Assembly: GCA_013397795.1 (NCBI GenBank)
Contig: VZTJ01001138.1
Location: 248,001 to 312,000, forward strand
Source: Orthonyx spaldingii
Lineage: Eukaryota > Chordata > Aves > Passeriformes > Orthonychidae
Length of the DNA: 64,000 nt
Direction: 5' to 3'
Both the position numbers and the translations under genes were made by a program. A model generated the notes under the pieces. It worked only from the letters and a program-made list of their open reading frames with translations. It was not told the DNA's origin and made no database searches. Below are positions 52,111 to 64,000 of this stretch, piece by piece (the first letter of the stretch is position 1; every line of letters begins with the position of its first letter).

Positions 52111-54770
52111 AGCAGCAACAAGTACATTTGGCATTTTCTTCAGTTTACCAAAATAGACCTCCAGAACTTGCTGAATACTCCCAAACAGTTAAAGCAGGTA
52201 CAGGTTAGTAAGTAGAAAGCTATTTTTCATAGGACCCATTAGTACCTCATGGGTAGAACCTAGGAAAAACCAACAACAGAGGCAATCACCACCAACCAAC
52301 TTTAACTGGGATGTAGTGAATGACCCTATGATGAGGCAGAAGCTGAAACTAACAGAACGTGTTTCAAAAGAGCTAGTATCTACCGCCTTCTCCTTCACAC
52401 AAAAGGCTGGCCTCTGGCCTGTTGTGGCAGAAATCTAAGGAGCTACTTCCTAAAGCACCCAGGCTATCAGTTCCGTTTCAGGCAGATTCAGCATGTAAAT
52501 CCCCAGGACAGGAGATACCTGCCTTTCCTCCCCTCTCACCTGAAAGACTTTGGGAAGGTCAAAGTGAGGCAGCAACAACCAGGATTAAATGGAGAAGATA
52601 CTCAACATGTGAGCACCAGGCGGGTCCTCATGGGCAACTCAGGAAGGGTTGCCTGATCGTGCCAGGCACATGCAGGGATTTCTTGGCCAGGTGGGAAAGC
52701 TGTTTTCAAGATGAAAAGCTCCCTTTGGCTGCTTTTGCTTCTGGCATTCATTCCTATTTGTATCTGATTATGAGTTTGGCACAGAATTTTCTTTTTGAAA
52801 AAAAAAAAAATCAAGAGAGAGTTTCCTTTTCAGACACAGGCTTAGAGAGAAAACAAGAGACTCACATTCCCTCCACTCCCAAGCTGCACATAACAGAGTA
52901 GAGGTCAGGGGGTGCAGCAAACTTTCTGTAAGTAATCCCCAATTAAGTTCATTCTTAACTGAAGCACTTGGCTCACGGGCAGGTGGCATTTCTCCTGTGC
53001 ACGTGAGCTCAGCATTGAGAAATCCCCAGCTCGAAGCTGTGTGCCTTCAGCAGAGGGAAACTCCTTCTTCTCTGGCACTGAGCTGGTACACACAGAGGAC
53101 TGTGAAGACTTTACTGAAACCAGAGCCAAGATAAGGAGACATGCATAAAACCAGATTTGCACCAATGGCCAACTGTATGCTGCTCAGTAAGACTGAAATC
53201 TGTCTGAAAATCCAGTTTACTCACCTCACTTACACAAACCCAGCAAACTACATGGCAGACTTGGAATGTAATGACTTTTTGGGAGCCTGAAAGAGGCCTG
53301 GCAGAAGAAGGAACTTAACTAACACAAAGTAATCTTACTAAGCGCTGCATTGTATATTCAGTTCTTTAAGGAAAGCGAAAGCCTACCAGGAGTAGGGACA
53401 TTTGGTACATGCATAGAGCAGCCCCCGGAGGCTTTCCCTGTATGCAAGAGATGTGACCAGCATGTGCAGACATCAGACAATAGCAAAGCTGCGCTGAGGA
53501 CTGGGAGCAGTGTCTCCCATGCACAAGCCACACAACAATCTGGTATGTTCCTTCAGCCCAAAAATGCTAAGTACAGCTAAGCTATCACAGGGACTACTTC
53601 CTGCAGCCACAGAAAGAGGCCACAGCCTCCCTCCTCTGCTTTGGTAACACTCTTCTCATCCCTCATCAGAGCCCCCTGCCATTGCTAACATAGCAGGGAC
53701 AGTGGAGTGGGATGAGAAGCCTGGAGGTGCTGATCCACATGAGCAAAGCCATGCCTGCACTGTATCTGCCCAGTCTGGTTCACAAGGTCCCCACAAGAGC
53801 GGAGCTGTGGTAATACAAACAATGATAATATAAATCCTGGCACTGCAGCTACTGTCCTGGTCTGTTTATTTAGGTAGTGATCCCGGAGCTCGGGTAGCCT
53901 GCATGGTGCCCACCACACTCAGCATCAGCACCTGAGCTGGTGGGATGCAACTGGGCACAAGCACCAGCAGCAGACACACCTCTGACTGTGATGGAGCTGC
54001 AGGCTCCATGCTAACCCCCAGCCCAAGTTATGTGGGAACAAGCCCAGCTGTGGCCAGCAGGATGCTCAAGTAATGCTCCAGTTATGCTCCCAAGGCAGCA
54101 GTGATCAGAGCCAGCACCTCGAGTGGGGCTCAGCTGTACTAGGCACTCTCTGACATATACGGACACATTCACTCTCCTGTAGAAAATCATACCTTACCAG
54201 CTCCTTAGTAGACTGAGGGCTAAAGCAGGCCAGGGACTTTCCAACCCATCAAATAAAATAGGCATCTGCTGGGAAGAGCTTTTCAAGCCAATGTTCTCTA
54301 TTTAATATCCTAGTGCCTCTGCATATGGTGTTAACCCCATCATGGAATCAAGAAAAAAAGGGGGAGGTTGTGGATAAAAATCAGACTTTGGACAGGATCC
54401 AAAATGCACATTCCCAAAGCGGCTGAGAATCACCATGGGGACAATTCAGTACACACTGTTTTTCATTTGACAGCTTCAGACTCAAATCCCCAGGCGCTGG
54501 CATGGGGGACTGTGCATTTAAATCCTGCCACACTGCTCCAGCCACAGCATCTGGAGTGGTTGCAGCAGCCACTGCCGCCATAACAGGTATTACTTTTGCT
54601 GCCAAACCAGCTGGGGAAGAGGTATTGGCAAAGATCTGGCATATGGATGTGTGCAAGGGCTTTTAAACTCCTTCCCCCCCCTTCCCACACTGGCTGGCAG
54701 CAGCCTGTGCCAACACAGACACTTTGAAACAACAGAAGAGAACAGAGAGAAAGGAGAATAAGGAAATAAA

Positions 54771-54822
54771 GTACAAATAAATAAATAAAAAATAATAATA
54801 AAAAAAACCCAAAAAAAACCAA
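54771..54822. repeat. A-rich low-complexity run
   Basis: AAAT/AAT units passing into A-runs broken by CCC and CC. On the minus strand it yields the Phe/Tyr/Ile-rich hydrophobic segment of the 192-residue frame at 54590-55168, which is therefore a composition artefact. Confidence 0.85.
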
Positions 54823-57800
54823 CAAATCCCCAACAAACCAGAGTCCAGCATAAATGCATGTTTTTGGATTTGTGTGGATAATGAGCAGTACTAGGAAACC
54901 TCTGTGAGAAGGCCTCACAGAGCTCATTTGTTTCTGAAATAGGTACAGATCTGGCAGGCAGCAACTGCAAAGAGGAATAAAAAAGGAGTAGGGAAAAAGA
55001 GACTGGAGCTTGGCTCAGGGATGAAGAGAGAGAGGGAAACTGGCCTTCTGCCAGGATTTTTGTGAATGGGTGGGTGTGTAGTATCCATTTCCTCCCAGTT
55101 CCAGGGGGGAAAAACAACAAGGAGGTAGGGTAATGCTTCAGATTATATGGTATTTGGTCATGCTTCAAAAATGTGCAACTACTGTCACATAATTTGATAT
55201 TTTCCTAGTATTACGGATATTTTCTAGCAGCCCAACTTCTTTCTTAACAAAGATATTTTTCATTGTGTGCTGAATGTATTCAACTTTTACACACTGAATG
55301 TCTATTCATAAAAAATGTAAGCCTTTTAAGTGAAAAATTCTGAATTTATGAATATAAAGACTTTAATGTACCTTAACTGTCTTAAATTCTCATTCTGATT
55401 TCTGCTGAGCTAACATTTGCTTCCAACATAAAGAGGCAGCAAGCAGCGTTGCAAGAGGTCTAAGAGACAATTTCACAGGTGTTGCAAAAATTACAATTTC
55501 TCTAAAGTATGGTTAAAGCATAACTACTGTACAGCAACGCTGGCAAGACAAAGAAGGAAAGACCATCTGATGACAAAAACAATAACTAAATACACAAATG
55601 AAATTAGAAGTCTAACGTGGTGAAGTTTGAGGTGTTGCTGCTTTTTCCGTAGCTGTATGATCAAATCTTGTCTTTCATTGTTTAAAGTACACATATATAT
55701 TAATTATAAAGCATGTCAATTGTGTGGTAGAGATATTCTAAGCTGAAATAATCATGTAGCATTGAAAAGATTACAGCAATTTGAAAGTTAGCTGCAAAAC
55801 AAAGCAAGCAAAACTGTCCAGAATATATCATAAAACTCGCAGGAGCGATCAAACCTAAGAGGAAGGAGTACACAATAATTAAAGCCAAGACTAAGAGTAG
55901 AGCTCCCCAGAAGAGACTGAAATACACAACTTGTAGATTTCCTAAAGTTATAGTTCCCTATTGTCAAATCAAACCCAAACTTCCCCATTATTGACAGTTA
56001 AACAATTAAAGTCTATATACAATTAAAAAAACATTCTAATTCAGGTCTTCAGAAAGCTTGGTAGTGTTTTCAGTGCTTGGTAAGAACTGTAAAGCTCACA
56101 GTAAGATACTGGAATAAGAAAATGGTATTTAATTCAAGGGGAATGTCAAAAATTAAATATAACTTAGCCCTGCCACCACCAAAATGAAGACAGTTTAAGT
56201 TTCTCCTAACCAGCAGAAAAGTTGCAGGACTGCCCCATGGGAACTTCAGCAGTCATTCTTATAGTTTGTATATCAACAGGTTCATCAAAGAGCTTCTAAA
56301 TGAACAGATTTAGTAATCACAGGTAAAAGGGGGACTTCTGCCCACCAGCCATAATCCCCATAGTGAACCAACCTGCGTCTGTTTCTGTACCACAAAGAGC
56401 AAGTAGAGACCAGCAAAAATGGAAACTCTAACTCTTCCCTAGCTCAGTTTCACTGGAGGATTGAAGTAAGGCCTACCCGTAAAAAAAGAACAGCCTCCAG
56501 CCCTGAAAACTACTGCATGCTTGAAAAGCATTTTTAAGATGCAAAGTAGAGGCTGTCACTTAATAGAGCACAAGTATTAAATAGTGATAACCATTTAACA
56601 TTCCTGCAGAGCCTTTTGAGTCAACAACATGTCACTTTGGGCTCAGCTGACAGAAGAGCAGAACAGCCATGTAAAGCAAACAAAATTCTCCTTGAATCTC
56701 TTCAAACTTTCTCTCTCAGGGTTAGAATTTCTTACAAACTTTTTATTTTTCTTCCAATATCGTACCTTCAGAAAGGTTATGTATTTTGGTGCTGTCCTGC
56801 CACCTTGCATGAATTCAATTTTTATTCAAATACAGACATAAAAAGGAAAAAAGAAGAAACTCCTTTTGGCAAGGTTATTTAAAAAGAAATATATATTCAG
56901 TCCCTGAAGGCTACTGTTGTTTCTGGAACAGCATATTTTGGTTTTGTTTTTTATTTGTTTATGGTTTTTCTATATATTCAGCATCATAATCACATGGATC
57001 TGGTAAGTTGTGTACACTTAACTACAGTATACCATACATGTTGTCCATCATTTAATCCATATTCTTATTCTCAGTCCAGCACAAGTTCACTCAAACACCA
57101 GGATGTGAGCTTTCATGCTGAACAGATGTATCAAGGTATGTTCTTTCACCTATTAGGCAACATCAGTTAGTTTGAGAATAATCCATGCTTCTAAAGTTAA
57201 ATGGAAGTTTTATTGAGAAAAACATCTATAAGGTAGCTGGGACTACAGAAAAACCTATGACTTTAGGCATGTTCTAGAGACTAGCAAACACAGACACAGG
57301 AAGTGGACAGAAACAATGAGGTTCTCCTAAAAAGCCCTGAACACAGATAGATGCCTTTTTACTAACAGGTAAACTGGAAACAAAGGTCTCCACAAGAAAA
57401 TTTGGTCATGTAAGATGTGAACCACAAAGTGGAAGAATACCTTATATATTCAGTGGGCACCTGACAGTCTGGTGACAAAACTGACATCTTGACACGTTTT
57501 CATCCCTAGGATAATTATCCAGTTTCTGGAATGCTGTTTGCACCCACTTTTACATGTGTCAGACCAGGCATTTGAGTGAATGAGAAGACTGGCCCATCTA
57601 AAAGTTTAGTGCTCAGTCCAATGGGATTTTTTCCTACATTGCCCGAAAAATCAAAGACCCAAATACCTGCAGGATCAATTTACTCCACCTTAATAAAGGT
57701 GTCTACATGTCACAAGCTGCCCTGCACACTTCCAGCTCTCACCACTGACTACACAAGCCTTACACCAGTCACCAACATTAATCGCCCCTTATTATGTTCA

Positions 57801-60339
57801 TCTTAATTATTAGCCTTCATCTTTCAACCATTCCATTCTCAATAAGGTACAAAGCAAAGGAAGAAGGGAACAACCAGAACACAGGCTATGAATGAATGCT
57901 CTGCAATACAAGACACATACGTACATGTACAGAGAAAGAGAAACAGAGAGCAAAAGTATTCCCACACCAGGAAGTTGGTTATGACTTCCACATGAAAATA
58001 ATTAACCACAAGCAGGGCCACGGAAAAATAGATAAAGCATCATCAGTATCTTTCACAAAAAGACGGCGATACCTACGGATTCTGGAGCATGGAGCATAAA
58101 GACAAAACAAAGTAACACCTCAAGTAAAACCTGTGGGTAACTAGAGAGACCCAAGCTGAAAACAACTGACAACAACTGCACATATATATTATCAGATGCA
58201 TATGTGTTTTCTCTTACATGGTGGAGTCTGAATATATGAGAATGCTTTTTAAACATGAAGTATGAGAGAGCTCTATGCCCTAAATTTTGCTGCCTTATCC
58301 TCTGTTAAATGAAAAAGTCACTGAAGCCAGGTGTTCTGAGGCAGGGTACCCATTAATCAGTATCTAAGCATGATGCAAAGACAATGTATGAAAAGAGAAG
58401 GAAAAAGATCTGACTGAAATAAAATACAAAGTGAGCAGAAACCAAGAAAAAACAAATAGGAATAGAAGCAATACAAGTTAGGAATAGCTGGAAAAGACAG
58501 AAATAGACATTCCTTTTTTCTGTTATCAGAGAGATGTTTTCAGTTTTGCTGAGAGACTTTGTAACTTCCCCTGCTTTTGGCTAGTCTGTAACACAGTTAA
58601 ATTGGGGAACATGCAATAATTGGTGGGAACCCCAAGTATGCTATAAATCATAGAATATATGAATACATATGAATATATTTTCTGGTTTTTATTCTTAATT
58701 ACTTAAAAAATTGTACACATACAATAGTAATTCATTAAACACCTCTAAGACAAATTCCTCTGACTTCTTGGGCACCTTATCCTGCGTCCAAAATTACGTA
58801 TCTAGAGACCTCATCAGAATAGCCCCAAAGACATAGCGAGGTTAATCCATACAGATAAACTGAAAGCCATTGACTGACCTATTGATGGCTTGTAGATCAA
58901 CACTGACATCAGCGAAAGACTTCAGTGGGCCATCAGCCTGCATGTTGAACCAGACATATTTTTTAAGGGGAGTCATTTATTTTAGAACAGATTTTCCTTC
59001 CCTTGCAACTAGAATTCTGTTTCAGTTTATTAACACTTAATGATATTTTCAACATTAAAAAAACAACAGAACTGATGAAGAAGCTATATTTACATATATT
59101 ACCAGTTAAATTTATACATGTTTACCTAGGAAAAAAATATGGGTAAGACCTTGGAAAGAATTTGTGGTTATTTTTAGCTGCCATAATAGGTTGTTAACTC
59201 AGTGCAACAAAACCTATTATTAACTACCGAATGACTACAAAAATCACTTGCTTAGTGAAGGTGAAAGATCTGTACTGACTGCATTCCAGTAATTGTTTTC
59301 TATGCAGAATTACTGCTGCCGTGACTATTTTTCTTGAAGTTGAATGGCATCAGATTTATTAGATTTAACTATGAGAGCATAAGACAAAGAAACTTGAAAA
59401 CATGCAAGCCCACAGCTTTTTTACGTATTTCATGTATTAGTGGTGCCTACAGAATTAAGCAGAGCAGTTAGACACAGGATAAACTCAAAGTTTATCTACC
59501 CACTTTAGCAGAAACCCTAAACTCTATAAATTAACTCAAGGTGCAGGCCCATTCTCTCTCCAGTTTGCTTGTTGTGAGCTCAAGTCAGGTCTTGGAGCTG
59601 AGACAGGTCAGACATCGCAGCTCACACAAGGGACCGATTGCACAAAGATGCTTCTTTACTTTCTCTCTTATACAAAGTGTTTTCAAGATAAAAGTTTCTT
59701 CCTATAGCTTTTTCTTTTTCCCCTCATTGCTATAGGTTAAGATGGTCAAAACTGAGCTACACTGGTTTCTCCTTACAAAGGAGCAACACATAATGTCAAG
59801 TCAAACTCTCCACATTCCACCTCGAAACTGAGCAACTCACCTCATTTCCCACTGACAGTATCTGATTCTAACCAAGTCACTCCTCAGCCCAGCCCCAGTG
59901 GTGTGTCTGTGATAAATAGCATGTACTTTTCCATGAGGTCAGAAGAAATAGTTAATTCAAGTAAAACTTTCATATTTATGAGCTTGCTTTGGCACCTGGT
60001 TTTCATGTCAGCATTATATGGGTATTAATAGGGATCCAAAAGTATGACAGAAACATCCAGGCAACTGTATGTATAACAGCATCCATGTACATCAAGCTGC
60101 TCATGTACCAGTTTTGAGAAGAAAGCTTCCTTACTGACAAATCACTCATGCTAATTGAAGTCCTACACTAGGTTACTGTATATGACAAACATCTCAGGAT
60201 CTTACATGAGAACGCTTTCCTTTGATACATCTGCAGGCTTGTCATGCTTTTTTAACTTAGTGTAAAATAAAGACATGGGACAGGACACTTTTGAGACTCC
60301 AAAAACATGAAGAAAAATAATGGAACTCATTACTGAGCA

Positions 60340-60830
60340 CAGTTTTGACTTGTTTAAGGTCTGTGTTTGCTAGTGAATGGAACAAATGATGTTACGGGGT
60401 GAAAGCTGCCAAGTTTCATTAGAGTACTTCTGTGAAAGTGTATGATCTCAGAGGCTACACATGTTAATTTACAGTAGAGTTTAGATTAAAGTGATGAATG
60501 TGTATCTAGTATACATTTAAGCACAATTTTAAAAGAAAACCAAGCTGGGGCCTTCCTGTTCAACATGCCACTGCAGATTCTCCAGCGTAAAAGCAGAGCA
60601 CCTCAAGCAATTGTTACAGTCTCTATTGGCAGAACGACATTGTATTTAATTAAATGTCCACTAGAACTGTAAAGTTCATTTCCTAACCCTGAGTTCAGCT
60701 ATCAGAATACAAGTAGTTTGAACAGTGTTTCATATCTGCTTAAGGGGTAAAAGCTGTCAGAAGGTCCTGTCAAACATGAAGCAGAGTAAAAGATTAATTT
60801 CCTGGTAAATTTAGTTGTGTCTTTTTTTCT
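60340..60830. promoter_or_regulatory. Candidate conserved non-coding element
   Basis: A repeat-free segment with a 12-bp palindrome ATTTAATTAAAT (60644-60655) holding a TTAATTAA core, CAAGCAATTGTTACAG, GATGTTACGGGG and AAAGATTAATTTCC. Texture suggests a developmental enhancer in intron 3. No alignment made. Confidence 0.22.
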
Positions 60831-61514
60831 CTTTAGCTCAAGATACTGGTTAGCATTTAGCTGTTTTGTTTCACAGTGAGCAGACCAAATAGTGCCCAGC
60901 TTCTATTCCTATTTGTTTTTTCTCACTTATCTCTCCTAAAACCATTTTAGTATTTTTTTACTCTTTTTGCACATAAAATATAAATGAGACAAGCATAGGT
61001 GCTATACATTTATGTAGAAATGTGGTCAGTCTATTCTTCAGCGAGGATGCATTTAGATATTTTTGTTTGTCTCCCCATCTACAACACATGCCCAAATCAC
61101 AGCTAAACTTACACAACTCTAGAACTCCAATTCTGTCATTAATTTAATAAAGCACACAAGCAGGCTTCCTGCTTATGTCTCACATATTTCTTTCGGAAGC
61201 AGCAGGTGATGTCAGGCTAGCTGGGCCGGCCTGAGAAATTACACATTAGCCACAAAAGGTAAAACATTGTAGAGAACCTCCAAGTCAAAACCTCCCCAGC
61301 TGGTAACTTACCAGCAGAGCAGAGCAGAGAACAGATGATGTTCTGGGGCAGGACACCCAGCTCAGCCCCAGATGGGCAGGAGCAGCTCCCCAGGCTGCAC
61401 CAGCACCTTTGGTGTCCCAGAATTGCTCCAGGCAGCAGCTGGATGTTAACTCCTGCAGCAGTGCAACACAACTTCATGCCAAGTAGCTGCATGCATTTTG
61501 ATCAAAGTTCACTC

Positions 61515-61536
61515 TTTTTTTTTTTCTTTTTCTTTT
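61515..61536. repeat. T-rich homopolymer run
   Basis: T-runs broken by single C residues. It accounts for the poly-Phe and poly-Lys segments of the overlapping frames at 61335-61735. Confidence 0.85.
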
Positions 61537-62589
61537 TTAAATCAGGTTTGTTTAAACTGAAATTGAACACTATGCTTGTAGAAGCAGGACCTACCAGCCT
61601 CTGCTGACAGCTGTGCTGATACAAGCACAGCTCCTCTTCAGCGTGACACAGGAAACTGGGGAATGGATTCTGCTCTCTATTATGTGACTGCAGGTCTATT
61701 GACTTCAGCCAGAGATGCAGATAAGACACCAGCATAAGGATCAGGAACGCTGCTTCACAGAAAAGACTGCCTAAAAATCTCCACCATTCTCCATGAACTG
61801 TAGTAATATCCTTGCACGTTTAGGTGAGAGCAAGACTTTAAACCATCTAACTAGCTATAAGAATGAGGTAATCAGCTAATGTACAGAAAATAGGTACATA
61901 TTTTTAAGTGTATGGGGATATTTCAGATGATAAGAGCATGGGCCATACCTAAACAGTAAGGCATCAGAAGGATACTCAAGTGGTATTTTCTTTTACACTG
62001 AAGCCTTCAAGTTAAAAACAAAGGCTAGTACAATAAGGAGTTGTGTTTACTGGGTCCCTAGACTTGCCATCTAATACAGCTATTCATCAAAATACTGCAT
62101 GCTTTTTGCATGACACATGTGTCTTGTTCAATCAATGGAAAGCTGCAAAAAATCTCCTAAATATCCTATTCTAAACAACACTTTGCAGCTACAACCACAG
62201 TCTGATTTTGATTTATTGAATAATTTGACCAGAGAACACCTTAAGTCACAACAACATTAAATGCAATAACTTTTCATTCCTTTGCTGAACACCATATGAA
62301 ATTAAACAAAATAAAAATTGACAGCACCAAGTTATCCTGAATCTATTCCAGATGGATTAAGTTCACTGTATGCATTAAGTGGAGATTTTAGCTTAGGTTT
62401 GACATTGCATTTCACTGACTCCCCAAAACAAATCAAAAATAACCTAGGATGTGTTACCAATTCCATTTTAAATCTAAATATTTCTCATACTAATTATAGA
62501 GCAAAAGGAGAACATTGAAGACATTTCAACTTTAACAGCCCTGCCAGTCTGATTAAAAAATATCAGCTTTACATCTGCAAGAAATTTAT

Positions 62590-62860
62590 AAAGTGGACTC
62601 TTTACCAATTGTTAGGGAGCAATTTGTGCACAGTTAGTTCTTTGTTTAATCGAGAAATCTGCCCAAACCCTGATTGTGTGCTTATTTCCCTAAGGCTGGG
62701 AGTGAAGGTTATTTCATTATGCCTTTTGGGAGCAGCAATCTATCTAATACGTTTCTGAATTATTCCAGACTGAGCCGAAGCTGAACATGAGAACAAAGCC
62801 TTGCTTCCACAGCAGAAAGACCAGACTAACTCCCAGCTGGGAAGATTTAGGCAGAGATTT
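62590..62860. promoter_or_regulatory. Candidate conserved non-coding element
   Basis: A repeat-free segment with TTGTTTAATCGAG, ACCCTGATTGTG and CAATCTATCTAATACG words and two CpGs in AT-rich context. Low certainty. Confidence 0.2.
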
Positions 62861-63859
62861 ATAAGCACAAACACTGAAGAAATTTGCAAGTAATTGCATG
62901 TATTTACTCTCTGTTGTGGTATGCAGTAAATTAATATTTATTAAAACATATCAGCACAGTACTGGTCATTACACCCTTCCTAGTCTCTTATTGCAAGTTT
63001 GTAATGAAGGTTTGTTTTGCTTTTTTTTCCTTTATTCCTTCAGGGCAAGAGGACTAGTGGAAGACTGCAAGAAAATCAGGATCACTGAATGATGCCTGCT
63101 GTTTATGTGCGTTATAATGCACACAAACCCTATCTCTGTAATTAAATAGAATATTGCAATTTCTGCTAATGAACAGTACTCCCATCTGTTCTATTATAAA
63201 AAACAAAAAATCTGGATACTCAACCTTACTATTACCTACCTTTGGTGTTTCTTGCTACATACAGAAAACACCCATTTATTTTATTAGCACCTACACACTC
63301 TGCAGGTTCATGCTTTGAAACAATGGTCAGTTTAATTTTTGCTGAAGTTTAAAATGTTGGTTCAGCAAGCATTGATTAAGTCTTACTGGGCTGGAGCACC
63401 AGTTGCTTTGGAGATCACTCAGTACACAGGAATATGGCACTAAATATCAACACATTTACTTGTCCCTGTGGAACCCTCATTCAATTCCAACACAGGTGGG
63501 GTTTTTGAAAGATCAGAATCCTCCTTCATGGTATCTACTTCTCAAAAAATTTTGTCAAAGTTCAAGGCAATTTGAAACCCATTTGCTTACCAAAGGTTTC
63601 CTAACAAAGGGAACACCTGGAGAAGTTACAGCAATATCTACTTTTGGAGAGTGCCAGGGATACCCTGGTTTGTTCCATTCAATGATAGTTCAAAACTGCC
63701 TATTCCAAATACAGCATTTCAAAGGCTGTTTAATGTTGCTGGGTGACAGAAGCCTACCCAGCTCACACATCACTTAAAAAACCCTAGTGACTTAAAAGTC
63801 AAGAAAGGAGTAGCTGTGAACAAAATTTGGCTCTATCCCTGTATCCTCATCAAATAAGG

Positions 63860-64000
63860 GGGCCCTGAGATTAGCTCAATTGGTTTGAGCATGGTGCTAG
63901 AACACCAAGGTTGTGGGTCCAATTCTTGTCTGGGCCATTCACTTAAGGGTTGGATTTAATGATCCTTGTGGACACCTTTCAAATCAGAATATTCTGTCAT
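63860..64000 (+). mobile_element. tRNA-Ile/CR1-type SINE (runs to window edge)
   Basis: A tRNA-Ile-like head begins GGCCCTGAGATTAGCTCAAT with a good A box (TTAGCTCAATTGG). A GAGCATGGTGCTAGAACACC anticodon arm with a 2-base loss, CAAGGTTGTGGGTC and a decayed B box, and a TCTGGGCCA end follow. The body then switches to a CR1-type tail: TTCACTTAAGGGTTGGATTT, AATGATCCTTGTGGACACC, and TCAGAATATTCTGTCAT at the edge. Such tRNA-Ile plus CR1-X chimaeras are known passerine SINEs mobilised by CR1. The changed anticodon loop and B box mean it is not a working tRNA gene. It lies opposite to GLI3. Confidence 0.85.

Larger units (their letters stand above)
1..64000 (-). other. GLI3: GLI3 transcription unit (internal part, exons 4-7)
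   Basis: The whole window lies inside one gene read on the minus strand. Four exons match GLI3 in order, frame and length, and no other gene is supported. GLI3 is a C2H2 zinc-finger transcription factor that is cut to a repressor when Hedgehog signalling is off and acts as an activator when it is on; it patterns limb and neural tube. GLI3 is preferred over GLI2 because exon 7 reads DHSFDLQTM and LVTILNNS, whereas GLI2 has a LDLQRM and LVAYINNS type of sequence (family knowledge). Neither gene end is in the window: the start-codon exon and exon 3 lie above 64000, and the zinc-finger exons lie below 1. Confidence 0.95.
37800..64000 (-). other. GLI3: GLI3 intron 3 (5' part missing, at least 26.2 kb)
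   Basis: Everything above exon 4 to the window end is intron. Exon 3 (about 243 bp expected, with the SDERASLIKKEIHG and FAMDPRNGYMEPHYH type of sequence) was looked for among minus-strand frames and is absent. The intron holds an AAAT microsatellite, an A-rich run near 54771, candidate enhancers, GC-richer patches at about 38480-38830, 47690-47880 and 53600-54130 without recognisable genes, and a SINE at the right edge. Confidence 0.85.

Noticed and set aside
54463..55168. Overlapping minus-strand frames of 192, 154 and 62 residues with a hydrophobic, membrane-like stretch
   Set aside because: The hydrophobic part is the complement of an A-rich low-complexity run, several frames are open at once, and no domain is recognisable.
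63865..63929. A tRNA-Ile gene
   Set aside because: The anticodon loop has lost bases, the B box is decayed, and the body continues into a CR1 tail; it is a SINE head.
37800..64000. GLI3 exon 3
   Set aside because: None of the minus-strand frames in this region carries the expected sequence; the exon must lie beyond the window.

Overview
This is eukaryotic, vertebrate, almost certainly avian DNA. It holds four short, well-formed coding exons in a sea of AT-rich intron, with no operons or bacterial signals. The four exons are on the minus strand and encode consecutive pieces of the N-terminal (repressor-side) half of the Hedgehog-pathway zinc-finger transcription factor GLI3. Bird-type interspersed repeats support the assignment: two CR1 LINE 3' ends, a solo-like avian endogenous retrovirus LTR, and two copies of a SINE with a tRNA-Ile-like head and a CR1-type tail. 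That SINE architecture is known from passerine birds, so a passerine is the best guess.

Layout (the gene runs from high to low coordinates): intron 3 (37800 to beyond 64000); exon 4 (37694-37799, 106 bp); intron 4 (14975-37693); exon 5 (14769-14974, 206 bp); intron 5 (9919-14768); exon 6 (9772-9918, 147 bp); intron 6 (2093-9771); exon 7 (1891-2092, 202 bp); intron 7 (from 1890 past the start of the window). All splice sites are GT-AG, and the reading frame is continuous over the three junctions that can be tested. Exon numbers and expected lengths follow the human gene, where exon 2 carries the start codon; they are from memory of the family. The exons with the ATG, the five C2H2 zinc fingers, the processing region and the transactivation domain lie outside the window.

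The introns hold the repeats above, several microsatellites (TTTA, CA, GAAT, AAAT), and a 110-nt pure pyrimidine tract whose complement, the GLI3 sense strand, is a textbook G-quadruplex array. They also hold several repeat-free, homeodomain-core-rich stretches that look like conserved enhancers. GLI3 introns are known to carry deeply conserved limb and neural enhancers, but no alignment could be run, so each such call here is a low-confidence candidate. No separate protein-coding gene, functional tRNA, rRNA, CRISPR array or novel multi-gene system is supported. The many other open frames look like chance, mostly in stop-poor purine- or pyrimidine-rich DNA.
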